From contig NZ_CP012850.1 of assembly GCF_000802205.1 (NCBI RefSeq), positions 2,542,001-2,606,000 on the forward strand: a DNA stretch of 64,000 nucleotides, given 5' to 3'. The DNA is from Candidatus Nitrosocosmicus oleophilus. Lineage in GTDB: Archaea > Thermoproteota > Nitrososphaeria > Nitrososphaerales > Nitrososphaeraceae. The translations under genes were made by a program, and so were the position numbers. Numbering within the stretch: position 1 is the stretch's first letter; each line of letters begins with the position of its first letter. Shown here one piece after another: positions 9,481-18,731 of the stretch. The notes beneath the pieces were generated by a model that was not told the origin of the DNA, did not search any database, and saw only the letters and a list, made by a program, of their open reading frames with translations.

Positions 9481-10983
9481 TCAGTTAAAACTAAAATCAA
9501 TTCCCACAGATCTCATCGTATCTTCGACGTCGTCAAATATTCCGCCCAAACCTGAGCTGGATGATCCTGAACCTTCGTTGTCGTTGTCGTATCCGTTTTC
9601 GTTGTCGTATCCGTTTTCGTTGTCGTATCCAAAGTCAGAGTCATCTATACTGTTTGAGAAGCTGAATCGATCCATAAAACTGTCGTCGTCATTGCTGCTG
9701 CTACTGCTACTGCTTGAATCGCCGTCGTCGTCATTGCTACTGCTACTGCTACTGCTTGAATCGCCGTCGTCGTCATTGCTACTGCTACTGCTACTGCTTG
9801 AATCGCCGTCGTCGTCATTGCTACTGCTACTGCTTGAATCGCCGTCGTCGTCATTGCTACTGCTACTGCTTGAATCGCCGTCGTCGTCATTGCTACTGCT
9901 ACTGCTACTGCTTGAATCGCCGTCGTCGTCATTGCTACTGCTACTGCTACTGCTACTGCTACTGCTTGAATCGCCGTCGTCGTCATTGCTACTGCTACTG
10001 CTACTGCTTGAATCGCCGTCGTCGTCATTGCTACTGCTTGAATCGCCGTCGTCGTCATTGCTACTGCTTGAATCGCCGTCGTCGTCATTGCTACTGCTAC
10101 TGCTACTGCTACTGCTTGAATCGCCGTCGTCGTCATTGCTACTGCTACTGCTACTGCTTGAATCGCCGTCGTCGTCATTGCTACTGCTACTGCTTGAATC
10201 GCCGTCGTCGTCATTGCTACTGCTACTGCTACTGCTTGAATCGCCGTCGTCGTCATTGCTACTGCTACTGCTTGAGCTGCCAATTCCCGATCCTGGAGAA
10301 CTACTTGCAGTTGTCTTACAACAGATTGGGCCATTTCCTGTATCTTGATTGAATTGTTGGATTTGTGCAAAAGGCTGTAATCCGCCTGATACCTGACTCA
10401 TATTACCAGTATTTGTTGAATTTGAAGACTCTAACATCGTGTTGTAGCTAGATAACTGTGCTTGTGTAAAGTTAGAAGCTGTAACATTTACAGAGTAATA
10501 GGCTTGTAATGTTTGAGGACCTTCTAAACAAAGAATCTTTGATGTTATTTTGTTGCTTCCTTCATTGATGTTTGTATAATTACTTGATACTGTGTATTGC
10601 CAGTTAGAATAATCGCTATCTCCTTGACTGCCTGTAGGTTTAACTTTCTGATATGGTTTTACATTATTTATGATAACAGAAACATCACAATCTGATGTTA
10701 CATTATCCTTTGAGACTCCTTTAATTACTAGCGAATTGTTTGAATTTAATGGGACTAGATCTCCTTTATCTGGAGAAATTATCTTTACTCCGCCAGTAAG
10801 CTTTGTAATATTTGATACTGTGTCAGAAGCAATGGGAACAGAAGTAATAGGAACAGATGTGTTTGTAGTACTTGCAGTAGTATTTTGCTGTGCTAATACT
10901 TGGATGTTTGCATTATGATTGATGTTTGATAATAATAATACTATCAATAGTCCTGCAAAAATAATACCAAGTCTTTTTACCAT
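9481..10983 (-). CDS. Secreted Ser/Asp repeat protein
   Basis: 500 residues. A signal peptide (basic MVKR then a hydrophobic stretch ending near LAQQ, about residue 33) is followed by a Ser/Thr/Asn-rich domain of about 200 residues with one cysteine pair (SDCDV, ILCLEG). Then come fourteen NDDDGD motifs plus a final NDDDSF, separated by serine runs of 4-12, then three YDNENG-like repeats and a Gly/Ser tail. NDDDGD resembles the DxDxDG calcium loop, so calcium-dependent stiffening of a surface stalk is possible (inference). The start is supported by a TATA box about 25 bases upstream. Confidence 0.85.
   Translation of the reverse strand: MVKRLGIIFAGLLIVLLLSNINHNANIQVLAQQNTTASTTNTSVPITSVPIASDTVSNITKLTGGVKIISPDKGDLVPLNSNNSLVIKGVSKDNVTSDCDVSVIINNVKPYQKVKPTGSQGDSDYSNWQYTVSSNYTNINEGSNKITSKILCLEGPQTLQAYYSVNVTASNFTQAQLSSYNTMLESSNSTNTGNMSQVSGGLQPFAQIQQFNQDTGNGPICCKTTASSSPGSGIGSSSSSSSNDDDGDSSSSSSSSNDDDGDSSSSSSNDDDGDSSSSSSSSNDDDGDSSSSSSSSSSNDDDGDSSSSNDDDGDSSSSNDDDGDSSSSSSSSNDDDGDSSSSSSSSSSSSNDDDGDSSSSSSSSNDDDGDSSSSSSNDDDGDSSSSSSNDDDGDSSSSSSSSNDDDGDSSSSSSSSNDDDGDSSSSSSSSNDDDSFMDRFSFSNSIDDSDFGYDNENGYDNENGYDNDNEGSGSSSSGLGGIFDDVEDTMRSVGIDFSFN
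9681..10272. repeat. Two-level tandem repeat coding for (Ser-Ser)n-NDDDGD
   Basis: A higher-order unit of variable length is built from a constant part coding NDDDGDSS and a hexanucleotide AGTAGC (minus strand) in 1-5 copies. Serine runs, in protein order, are 7, 8, 6, 8, 10, 4, 4, 8, 12, 8, 6, 6, 8, 8, 8. Each step is one hexamer (two Ser), so changes in length keep frame. Long antisense frames across this block are side effects of the repeat. Confidence 0.93.
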
Positions 10984-10997
10984 AATTGATTTTGCTA

Positions 10998-11014
10998 TTT
11001 ATATATATATTAAA
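10998..11014 (-). promoter_or_regulatory. TATA box for the Ser/Asp repeat protein
   Basis: On the minus strand TTTAATATATATATAAAT lies about 20-30 bases before the ATG at 10983, implying a leaderless or nearly leaderless transcript. Confidence 0.6.
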
Positions 11015-12103
11015 GTTTGAATAGATTTTTCTATATGATAAAACCAGTTATATGTTCCTGCCTGACTTGATTGTTACGATGCACCCACAAACGTAGGGTT
11101 TTGGATCTGGTAAGATATCCCACAACACGACAGATTCAAAAATCGAAAGATTATTTTAGCCTAATTCTGCCACGTTCCCATATATTGGATTATTCCCCTG
11201 AGTGATGTTTGAGGCCAAAATTTGAAACCAAAATGCCATTTTCGAATATTTCAAATAATAGCTTCTATAACCATGGGGTTTTTTGTGGTATTTTTTATTT
11301 ATATCAGCACATGTTTGGATATGATTTCAAATGAAATCAAAAATTAAAACATAACGAACTCTTATCCTGAATAAGTTGGCTAAAATTCTATCATCCAATC
11401 TATAGGATTCAAGAAAAATGATGCCCGACGATTTATCTTGAAAGGAAGAAACAGAGTACTTATCAAGGAAATTGATAAGGAAATATGAATAAATCTAATT
11501 ATAGTCTTCAATATGCATTGGTAATTCTAAGTTAATGCTACATCTTCTAAATGCACAGTTAAGGTAGCGTATCATATGGGTATTCTACCCATTATCTTCA
11601 TTAAATTCACCTATGAGATATGAGAATTGTATGCCTCAATGTGGATCTATGAGGCTATTAACAGAAGTTGCTCACCCCAGGTAGTTGACATTGACAAGTG
11701 TCTTGCTATACTAGAGGACCAATAACTGATCTGATTTCCGTTTGATGTCTTGATGAAGATGTCCAGATGAAGATCGTTATGTTCCCGTAGCGCCAATATT
11801 GTACCATACACTGTTTTCCGATGATGGAAAACCAGTAATTCCTACTACTAGGATATCCACGGAAAGAGTTTGTTAAGCGCTATAAAACCGTACAATTTGA
11901 GGTATCGCTTCCTTATGAATTAGTTATAGTGATTAATAAAATGTAAGAATAATATTTTTGTAGCATAAATTACTTCACGATACTTATGTAACATGTTAAG
12001 GTATAAGCATACCATTTCCTTTGCATATTAGAATCAGTTTAACATGTCACAATAATATTATTTTACTAAAACAATTAGGTTAAATAATTCCAGAAATATA
12101 TTT
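11015..12103. other. Gene-poor region with a possible decayed coding relic
   Basis: From about 11748 the plus strand reads DEDRYVPVAPILYHTLFSDD, then GKPVIPTTRISTERV, and after a one-base frame change VKRYKTVQFEVSLPYELVIV, ending at about 11946. This has protein-like composition but is broken. The family was not recognised. The rest shows nothing. Confidence 0.35.
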
Positions 12104-12574
12104 ATGAAAATGACTGACGATAATAAGGAGATTATCTTTAACAATATTACTAAATGGTTAAGAGACTCTAATTTTGTGATGAGCGAGGAAAAGATAACAG
12201 TCGTCACGTCAGAATTTTATGCCAAAGCGTATCTCCAGTCAGATCATGAATATATTCTTGAAATAATGTCCGCCACTGGTATTGAGACACGGTTCGCACT
12301 GCGGATCAGATTACCAGTATCTGAACAACAACTAGAAAATTATGAGAACCTCGAGCCGAAGGAAAAGCTAATCTTCGATGATAAAATGAATGCCGTGATT
12401 TTTCCACAACGCCAATCAATCAATATCAAGGAAAAATCAGCTTTCTTGGAGAAAACAATCTCGATTGATCCAAAATCAATTGATGCTAAGCAAGAAGTCA
12501 TGCAAAATATTTCAAACCTATTGGGATCAGCAAAAAAATTGGAGATCAGTTTTGATGAACTTTTGTCAAACTAA
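12104..12574 (+). CDS. Conserved archaeal protein, DUF2299-like (paralogue of 4611-5096)
   Basis: 156 residues. The N-terminal half aligns with the protein at 4611-5096 (DDNKEIIFNNITKWLRD, TSEFYAKAY, EIMSATG, FALRIRL). The C-terminal third is more diverged. It is cytoplasmic and acidic, without cysteines or recognisable catalytic residues. A TATA-like AAATATATTTATG runs directly into the start codon region; ATG at 12104 or the second Met at residue 3 could be used. The existence of two divergent copies 7.5 kb apart supports both as real genes. Confidence 0.75.
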   Translation: MKMTDDNKEIIFNNITKWLRDSNFVMSEEKITVVTSEFYAKAYLQSDHEYILEIMSATGIETRFALRIRLPVSEQQLENYENLEPKEKLIFDDKMNAVIFPQRQSINIKEKSAFLEKTISIDPKSIDAKQEVMQNISNLLGSAKKLEISFDELLSN

Positions 12575-12795
12575 AGGAGATAAGAACTAAACAAAAGGTG
12601 GCTTGCATAAAGCGCATAGTATCTAAGTACCACAAAGATAAATTACTATTCTTGATCTCTTTCTAAATCAGTTCATTGTGCTTTGATTGTGTTACTATTT
12701 CCCTACCATTGAATAGATCAAAGGAAAAGATAGGATTTTCAATAATTTTTTCTTGAACGTCCTTGCCCATCTATGACCGCTTTAGTGAGGTATTA

Positions 12796-13095
12796 TTAAT
12801 CCAATAGATCTAACGGGTCATCCATTACATCAGTTTCTGGATCTAATAAATATTCTTCTCCCAAATTACATTTCAAGTCTGAACAAAGCAAAGAATCTGA
12901 TTCATCCTCATTCGTAGTTGAGGTAGTGGAAGTTGCGGTATTGGAGTGAGTATTATACTGTTCATGACAAGATATATTTGGATCATCTATTTCACTACAA
13001 ATTGCGAATGCTGCTCCATTATTGTTCAGCGTCGTAAATAATGCAGTCACGCTCAAAACTGAAAATATAACAACTATCTTTAATAATGTTCTCAT
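12796..13095 (-). CDS. Small secreted cysteine-containing protein
   Basis: 99 residues. A signal peptide (MRTLLKIVVIFSVLSVTALF, cleavage near AAFA) leads to a short mature part with four cysteines (ICSEI, SCHEQ, LLCSD, KCNLG), a Thr/Ser linker (TATSTTSTT) and an acidic C-terminus. Two disulphides are possible. No family was recognised. It is probably an envelope protein. Confidence 0.6.
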   Translation of the reverse strand: MRTLLKIVVIFSVLSVTALFTTLNNNGAAFAICSEIDDPNISCHEQYNTHSNTATSTTSTTNEDESDSLLCSDLKCNLGEEYLLDPETDVMDDPLDLLD

Positions 13096-13450
13096 ATTGA
13101 AGTATATTACTGCAAATAATATTAGAATTTTTCATCTATATACTGTAAGAATTTTTGGTATTTTTCTACTGCTATCCTTAAGAATACTTCTCCATTTCAA
13201 GCATTGTGAGCTTTAAAGAGACTTGTGAAGACCACTATCACCAATGATCGAATATTATACGATAATCTGTGTAGTGTAGCCGATTAAAGTATTGTCATTG
13301 AAACAAGGAGTATGGAATTGTTTTATTAGCTGTTCTTTACCTAAGATCAAAAAAAATGGTCTTACCAGATTGCTTAGTTTCATGGATGAAAGTAAAGGTA
13401 TCGGAAAAATTGGGACTAAAATGTCAAATGATAATTGAGCAGAACCATTT

Positions 13451-14018
13451 CTAATATGGTACACCTATTTTTCGTTGGTTCTCAAGAATTTCAATAAACC
13501 ACTTAAATTCCTCAAAGAATCTGACTACTCTTCTATCATAAGATTCATCGAGTAAAATCCGATCATTACCATATACTGTGTGCACACGAGGAATTGTAAA
13601 GGAAGATGGAATGGACGGCGCTCCTAACTCGGCAAACTCAAGTCGAAGTTGTTGGGTTGCATTGATCCCGCCAAAAGATCCTGGTGGATATGAAACAATT
13701 GTTGACGGTTTGAAATAATATTCTTCTAAAAAATAGTCCAGTGTATTTTTCATTGCACTTGACGTACTTCTATTATATTCCGGAGGGATTGGAAGATAAC
13801 CGTCGGCATCTTTAATTTGATTTCTAAAAGCTTGGATCATTTCTGATGGATGAGACATTTCCTTTTACATTAGATCCGACAAGGGCAATTTTAATTCTAA
13901 AGGACCGATAAAAAATATGGTGTGATTTCAGCTTAAAAATTTTTTCTATCCATCTTGCCACCCTTATTCCCAGTCTTTCACTTCTAACTGATCCCAAGAT
14001 TACAGCGATCTTTGCCAT
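13451..14018 (-). pseudogene. NADPH-dependent FMN reductase, frameshifted and stopped
   Basis: Two fragments of one flavodoxin-like reductase. The first (from 14018) has the FMN-binding start MAKIAVILGSVRSERLGIRV. The second holds the PEYNRSTSSAMKNTLDYF flavin loop, PPGSFGG, and the C-terminal helices. Between them the expected strand reads LELKLPLSDLM in another frame, so at least one frameshift lies near 13900-13930, and an in-frame TAA sits at 13865-13867. The intact family uses NAD(P)H to reduce FMN, quinones or azo compounds. The gene is probably dead, although a shorter product from ATG 13858 cannot be excluded. Confidence 0.82.
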
Positions 14019-14161
14019 TGAGACTGTTATATTTGATCACATAAATGCATAGATCTATTGTGAAATTGACTATCAAAGTCTTCAGTCGACAACGGTAACA
14101 GAATATTGTTCGTCAACAAATGGACTATATGACCTTAACGCTGAATTGGAGTCGCGCAGGA

Positions 14162-14170
14162 GATTAGAAC
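14162..14170. repeat. 9-bp target-site duplication, left (IS copy 1)
   Basis: GATTAGAAC flanks the IS on the left and is repeated at 15168-15176 on the right, marking the insertion. Confidence 0.93.
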
Positions 14171-15167
14171 TGCTTTGTTGCATAATTCCTTATTCTCCGG
14201 TTATCATCATGATCATCATGTTATATTCTTCTAAAAATGTTATACAATGATACTTTTATCATGATCTCCTTTACCATGTTTTGAAACCTGTTTGCTGATG
14301 TGTATTCACCAAACATTCTCTTTATAGCTGAGAACACAGTTTCAGATATCCATCTCTGTCCGTATTTTCTTTTTGTCTTCCATTTCAACAGATCCTTTGC
14401 TTGTAACTTTACTTCGTTGTTCCTTAACCTATTGTTTTTAGGAGAAACAATAGAGTTCCTTCTTACCTTTATACCTGGATTGATCTTTTTGTCCTCAAGA
14501 TACACAAAGTTTGGATTTGAATCATAGGCTCCATCAGCTAGTACCGATTTTATCTTTACAGTGTTTGGTTCTCTCGAATCCAAAACATGATTGACTAGTT
14601 TCTTTAGCATTTTCCCATCATGTACCTTCTCATCTGTCACTTCCAAAGCAATGATTTTCCTGGTCTTTATGTCTACAGCAACGTGGATCTTGAGATATCC
14701 TTTTCTATTTTGTGTATTCCATTTCTCATCCATCCACTGACCTCTGTTAGTAATCTTGATACCTGTACTGTCTATTGATATTATTAGGTCATCATCGTCA
14801 TCCATCTTGTCTCTTTTAATATCGATGTTTAGCTTGTTGATTCGTTTACAGATGTGACCATAACTTGGTGGATTAGCAGGTAACCTTTTTCCTGTGGCCT
14901 TAATTATACCTTGGGTTTGTCTGTATGGTAGGTGAAATAAATAGCGAATGTAACCAATGGCCAAGATGAAAGAATCTGGAAATACAAATGGTTTACCCTT
15001 TTTGTTTATATTCATATTCTCTATCTCTGAACCCCAACCATCAAGGAAATCATACGAGAAGAGGATCTCACCGCGTTGAACTAATGAGCGATTGTAAGAG
15101 GGCCAGTCTATCACAAATAATCAATCTGTTCATTCCAGCTAAATATGTTGAGTTAGGCGACAAAGCA
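14171..15167. mobile_element. IS5-family (IS903-like) insertion sequence, copy 1, intact
   Basis: 997 bp with imperfect terminal inverted repeats: TGCTTTGTTGCATAA at the left and, read inward, TGCTTTGTCGCCTAA at the right. A 9-bp GATTAGAAC duplication surrounds it. Nine-base duplications and the transposase type fit the IS903 group of IS5. Copy 2 at 44207-45203 has the same ends at a constant offset of 30036 bases. Copy 1 has an uninterrupted transposase and is presumably active. Confidence 0.93.
14221..15114 (-). CDS. IS5-family transposase (DDE), intact
   Basis: 297 residues. The N-terminus (IDWPSYNRSLVQRGEILF) is typical of IS903-type transposases. The RNase H-like core has the catalytic triad Asp in IISIDSTGIKI, Asp in VLADGAYDS and Glu in RWISETVFSAIKRMFGEY (the Y(2)R(3)E(6)K-like region). 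It cuts and pastes the element. It occupies almost the whole IS, with about 50 bases to each end. Confidence 0.95.
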   Translation of the reverse strand: MIDWPSYNRSLVQRGEILFSYDFLDGWGSEIENMNINKKGKPFVFPDSFILAIGYIRYLFHLPYRQTQGIIKATGKRLPANPPSYGHICKRINKLNIDIKRDKMDDDDDLIISIDSTGIKITNRGQWMDEKWNTQNRKGYLKIHVAVDIKTRKIIALEVTDEKVHDGKMLKKLVNHVLDSREPNTVKIKSVLADGAYDSNPNFVYLEDKKINPGIKVRRNSIVSPKNNRLRNNEVKLQAKDLLKWKTKRKYGQRWISETVFSAIKRMFGEYTSANRFQNMVKEIMIKVSLYNIFRRI

Positions 15168-15176
15168 GATTAGAAC
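15168..15176. repeat. 9-bp target-site duplication, right (IS copy 1)
   Basis: GATTAGAAC, the partner of 14162-14170. Confidence 0.93.
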
Positions 15177-15390
15177 ATAAAAATCAAGAGAAGAAGGAAA
15201 ATAGATAACATTTTAACGTGTATGTAGACATATCCTAAATTAAGTAACAACAAAATTACTTTAGTGCTGACTGTATCATATGAAAGAGAGGCTTTGGGAG
15301 GTCATATTTTTCAGATATTCAGTAATCTTTTTAGCCTGCCAAAATCCTTGATCTTATATTTATAAATAGTTTTAATTAAATAATAAGCTA

Positions 15391-15654
15391 ATGAGCTTAA
15401 GATGTCCTAATTGCGAATCGGAAATGAGGTTAAGCAGCAAATATGGAGTTGAGATTGACTACTGTCCACGATGTCGCGGAGTTTGGCTTGATAGAGGAGA
15501 GTTGGAAAAAGTTGCCAATATGCAGAATCAATATGAAGATGACCATTATCAAAAATATCATTATGGGAAAGATCATGATGATGATGATGATTATTATAAT
15601 AAAAGAAAGCACAAGAAAAAAGGTTTTTTCGGTGACATGTTTGATTTTGACTAG
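15391..15654 (+). CDS. Zinc-ribbon protein (zf-TFIIB type)
   Basis: 87 residues. A four-cysteine ribbon, CPNC near residue 5 and CPRCRGVWLDRGELEK near residues 25-40, is the zf-TFIIB pattern (C..C, then C..C.G.W.D.GEL). The C-terminal half is an Asp/His/Tyr-rich stretch (DHDDDDDYYN) and a basic segment ending GFFGDMFDFD. The His/Asp-rich tail could bind metal. Proteins of this form are widespread and uncharacterised; several are membrane- or stress-linked, but nothing here defines the role. The promoter region TTATATTTATAAATAG lies just upstream. Confidence 0.85.
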   Translation: MSLRCPNCESEMRLSSKYGVEIDYCPRCRGVWLDRGELEKVANMQNQYEDDHYQKYHYGKDHDDDDDYYNKRKHKKKGFFGDMFDFD

Positions 15655-16601
15655 ATAATTATCGGTTATTTGGTAAAGCAAATGAGTATCATTTTTCTTT
15701 ATTTTTTATCTGTTGTTTCTGAATGTACCTCAACTTGGAATTTAATCGGCTAACCGTTTTAGTGTTATAACCATTCTTAACTGTTTAGTCTATTTCCATA
15801 TGTTGATTTTATTGGTACTTACCGAATCATATTTCCCTTCAATTAGATTATCCCAGAAATTTTGTGAATGTATGATTTTCTTTGATTAGTCCAAAATGCA
15901 GATCGGCAAATCTTTCTTATTAGAATGAACGAAATACAAATACTTAATCTTTGTCGTAGCCGAGGAATTTTGTACATGAACATAGGTAACAATGATGGTC
16001 TTTTGATTGTTTTGAAATGTATTTGTGAGAAATCCTCAGGTGACCGCAGTCTCTGCAAATATGATATTTACGAGAATCCATCTTGCAATAGTATTCATGA
16101 TTTTGCTATATAAGAATCATATCGTAAAACATTTGATCTTTTGACCTTCAAAATACTCTAAATCCTTTGCTAGCGACCAGTAGTGATAGTTGAAAGTCGG
16201 AGGTGAATAAATCGAATTTCATGTTACAGTTTACACAGATGTTGGAAATAAAAAAAATTTCATAAACCTAATAGGTCTTAAGACAGGTAATTTGAGAGGA
16301 AATTCCCTATACAAACTCCTAATATTGTATAAACTAACGGGCTTAGGAAAGGACCCTCAGATTTTTTCTCAGGAAATCTAATCATAATTGAATTTTAATA
16401 AACCCATCCAAAAGTTTTTGCCTATATCCTCCAGTTCTTAAAGAAGGAAATCTCAGTGTGGATTTAACGAAGTAGTTTTTGGAACTAGTTACATTCTTTT
16501 CTCATATCAGAGCACAAGGTCATTGGTTTGGTCAATACTCCAGATTTCGAAAGGGATGGATCAAAACGTTGGAAAGAAATAATTTTTAGTGTTCATATTA
16601 T
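15655..16601. other. Intergenic region, no gene seen
   Basis: AT-rich on both strands. Short frames lack conserved features. Confidence 0.45.
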
Positions 16602-16611
16602 TATTAAATAC
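16602..16611 (+). promoter_or_regulatory. TATA box for the 31-residue zinc finger gene
   Basis: TATTAAATAC centred about 26 bases before the ATG at 16633. This spacing supports that downstream start and a leaderless transcript. Confidence 0.5.
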
Positions 16612-16632
16612 TTTGTTATATACTCAGTTCTA

Positions 16633-16728
16633 ATGTCAGAAGAAAATAAAAAGAAATTCGACTGCAGATGCGGTGCTGCTTTTGATACCGTTGAAGAACT
16701 AGATAAGCATAATCATGAGGCACATTAG
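16633..16728 (+). CDS. Mini zinc-finger protein (31 residues)
   Basis: Begins MSEENKKKFDCRCGAAF and ends LDKHNHEAH. Cys11 and Cys13 with His26 and His31 form a C2H2-like finger with a shortened C-x-C knuckle. A longer frame reaches upstream, but the TATA box position and the loss of protein character favour this ATG. Such one-finger mini-proteins are typical of Thaumarchaeota. It may act by protein contact; DNA binding alone is unlikely. Similar fingers end the proteins at 3560 and 17469. Confidence 0.7.
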   Translation: MSEENKKKFDCRCGAAFDTVEELDKHNHEAH

Positions 16729-17468
16729 ACAAACAGTGGGTCATAGCACTAAACAAGCCCTTAATTGACCCGGCAGCAATAAATCATTTTTCTTTAATAT
16801 CTTGCTTGATCCTGTTCAATTAACATAATTATCATGGAACTCAGCCTATCTACCACGTCTGTAATCCTTCACTACCCTACATTCATTCGTCTGGGTGATT
16901 TACATTTATAAACTCTGAATGTATAGTTATTTTTCTTCCCAAGCGGGCCATGAACATGCAACCTTATTTTTAGTAACTACTAGACTTCTGCCTTAGATAT
17001 ACTGTATAGTTTTATTTTTAGGATTATTTCTTCCAATTAAACTTCGTAAAAGGAATATCAAAAAAAGAAAAACGTAATAACAGATGATGTCAAACTATGT
17101 AATATATTGTTGATATTGAATACAGTTAAGATATTAAATCATATGATGACAGAAGGAAAAATGAGATCCGTCAATCTCGGTTCCGAAATATTTCCACAAA
17201 TTATTCAAAACGGAAAATGATCCTTTTTCTTGGAATTAAAATTAAGAATTTAATTTATTGAGTAGAACCTTACCATAATTTTCATTTTGTTCATATTCTA
17301 ATATCATAGTGTCATAATAAATATAATTACCCAGCATACGTGTATTAGTTGGATAGTTAATAACATAGTAGATAATAGTGTATTCGTGAACCTACTAAAT
17401 AACATCTTCAAAGTCCAAACCCACTTTGCTCTACCGTCTAGTGACAATTTATGATCGACTTATCCATG
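16729..17468. other. Intergenic region, no gene seen
   Basis: Contains only very short frames (for example 25 codons starting near 17143). No recognised element. Confidence 0.45.
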
Positions 17469-17825
17469 CTAATAAAAATAATGGGCCCTCTCGTGTATGT
17501 ACTTCCCTTCTTCACTGTTGAAAAATGCTTCACAAAAATCGCAAAAATAAATACCCAATTGTCCTAAATCCCCAGTTTTTAACAAGGTGAATGTGTTTTC
17601 CTTTAGAGAGTCTCGTGTTACTACATAATCTAGAATAGAGTTCTTTTCCAACGACGAGTGCAAAGCATCTTCAAAATCATTTATGGAGCCAGAAAATTCA
17701 AACTCGACATATTGTGGAAGTGCTACTGAGTTAATTTCTTGAGAACCAATCAGACGGTGAGGTATCTGATTTATCGCATTAAAGATTTCGTTCATCTGTA
17801 GAACAGGGACAAACGATAAATCCAT
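17469..17825 (-). CDS. C2H2 zinc-finger protein, paralogue of 3560-3991
   Basis: 118 residues. The finger is Cys95, Cys98, His111 and His115, exactly the C-x2-C-x12-H-x3-H spacing of the 3560 protein and at the same distance from the C-terminus. The preceding domain shares ILDYVVTRD, then NTFTLLK, then GLGIYF-like residues with it. The N-terminal part is shorter (about 25 residues fewer). The two proteins define a small family: a domain of about 90-110 residues plus one terminal finger. The function is unknown. Confidence 0.78.
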   Translation of the reverse strand: MDLSFVPVLQMNEIFNAINQIPHRLIGSQEINSVALPQYVEFEFSGSINDFEDALHSSLEKNSILDYVVTRDSLKENTFTLLKTGDLGQLGIYFCDFCEAFFNSEEGKYIHERAHYFY

Positions 17826-18192
17826 GTAAAATCTCTTGATTTACATAAGATCACACAAAGTAGATTTAATAGTGTATCACAAATTATTAATATCTAGTGG
17901 ATCAAAGATTTGATTTGTTTTCAAGGATTTGGTCACTTGTAGATTACCATCCCATTTCAATTAATAATAATAACGACAATCATCTAGATTCAACAACAAG
18001 AGGGTTCTAACTGTTATCGATTCAACAGAAATATCAAGTACAGAAATCACATTAGGAAGATCATGAGATGGATTTAAAAGTCGTAATAGTGATGTTTAGT
18101 GTGTTGAATCAACCTTTTGAACAAATAAAGGTAGATATATTTAGAATTTTGCATTCAATTAAATATTTCCACTTTCCTTCATATTTAGGAAA
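17826..18192. other. Intergenic region, no gene seen
   Basis: AT-rich, no conserved feature noticed. Confidence 0.45.
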
Positions 18193-18471
18193 TTGGTTGG
18201 AATATTTTTATCACATATAATTGCAGAACTTTCTTTAAAGAGAATTGGTTTTAAACGTTTGAAAATAGGGTGGTTTTGGCTTATTGAAATCCTACTATCC
18301 GTGATAATAATAAAATACATTGAAAATATTATAGAATCGATCGTCCATTTAACTACTGGGACTTGGTCACCCGGTCAAGCACTTGAAGGAATTACTGGGA
18401 TCCTCGCCATTGTTAGCGCAGTCATAGTAGGATTGATTCTTTTTTTTATACGCTGGCAAGATAAAAGTTGA
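18193..18471 (+). CDS. Small membrane protein
   Basis: 92 residues with three hydrophobic stretches: about 1-13, 26-45 and 65-85. Between the second and third is a polar loop with IESIVHLTTGTWSPGQ. It starts with TTG at 18193, with AGGA just upstream as a possible ribosome site. No family was recognised. Confidence 0.6.
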   Translation: MVGIFLSHIIAELSLKRIGFKRLKIGWFWLIEILLSVIIIKYIENIIESIVHLTTGTWSPGQALEGITGILAIVSAVIVGLILFFIRWQDKS

Positions 18472-18502
18472 TGATAAGAATTCAAGCCTTAATTTTTTTG
18501 AA

Positions 18503-18661
18503 ATGGTTACTATGAAGGATTCACAAATAGAATCACTACTAGAGGGCTTCAGAAAAGAAATAATAATAATTTGTGGACCTTCGACTAATTTCATCACTAC
18601 GATTATGGAATGCATCTCTAAATCTAAAGAGATATCGCTATTGAAAAGCTTTGTATTTTAG
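18503..18661 (+). CDS. Possible 52-residue protein
   Basis: An uninterrupted small frame MVTMKDSQIESLLEGFRKEI followed by a hydrophobic strand (IIIICGPSTNF) and a helical tail. It lies 31 bases behind the membrane protein gene in the same direction, so it could be co-transcribed. No homologue is known to me. Short length makes it uncertain. Confidence 0.35.
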   Translation: MVTMKDSQIESLLEGFRKEIIIICGPSTNFITTIMECISKSKEISLLKSFVF

Positions 18662-18731
18662 GCCAAGACTTTGAATTCACAACTCATTTCGATGGCCCAA
18701 TGAAGCCAAAGAGCAAGAAGCCAAAGGAACG

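Noticed and set aside
9681-10272. CRISPR-like array
   Set aside because: The repeat is coding, with no unique spacers of constant size and no cas genes nearby. The same holds for the repeats at 31575, 41806 and 52949.
9645-10370. Long alternative frames (MTTTAIQAVAVA... and NRRRRHCYCYC...) across the Ser/Asp repeat
   Set aside because: They are open only because the repeat units are multiples of three without stops in other frames. No signal peptide, start context or non-repeat sequence supports them.
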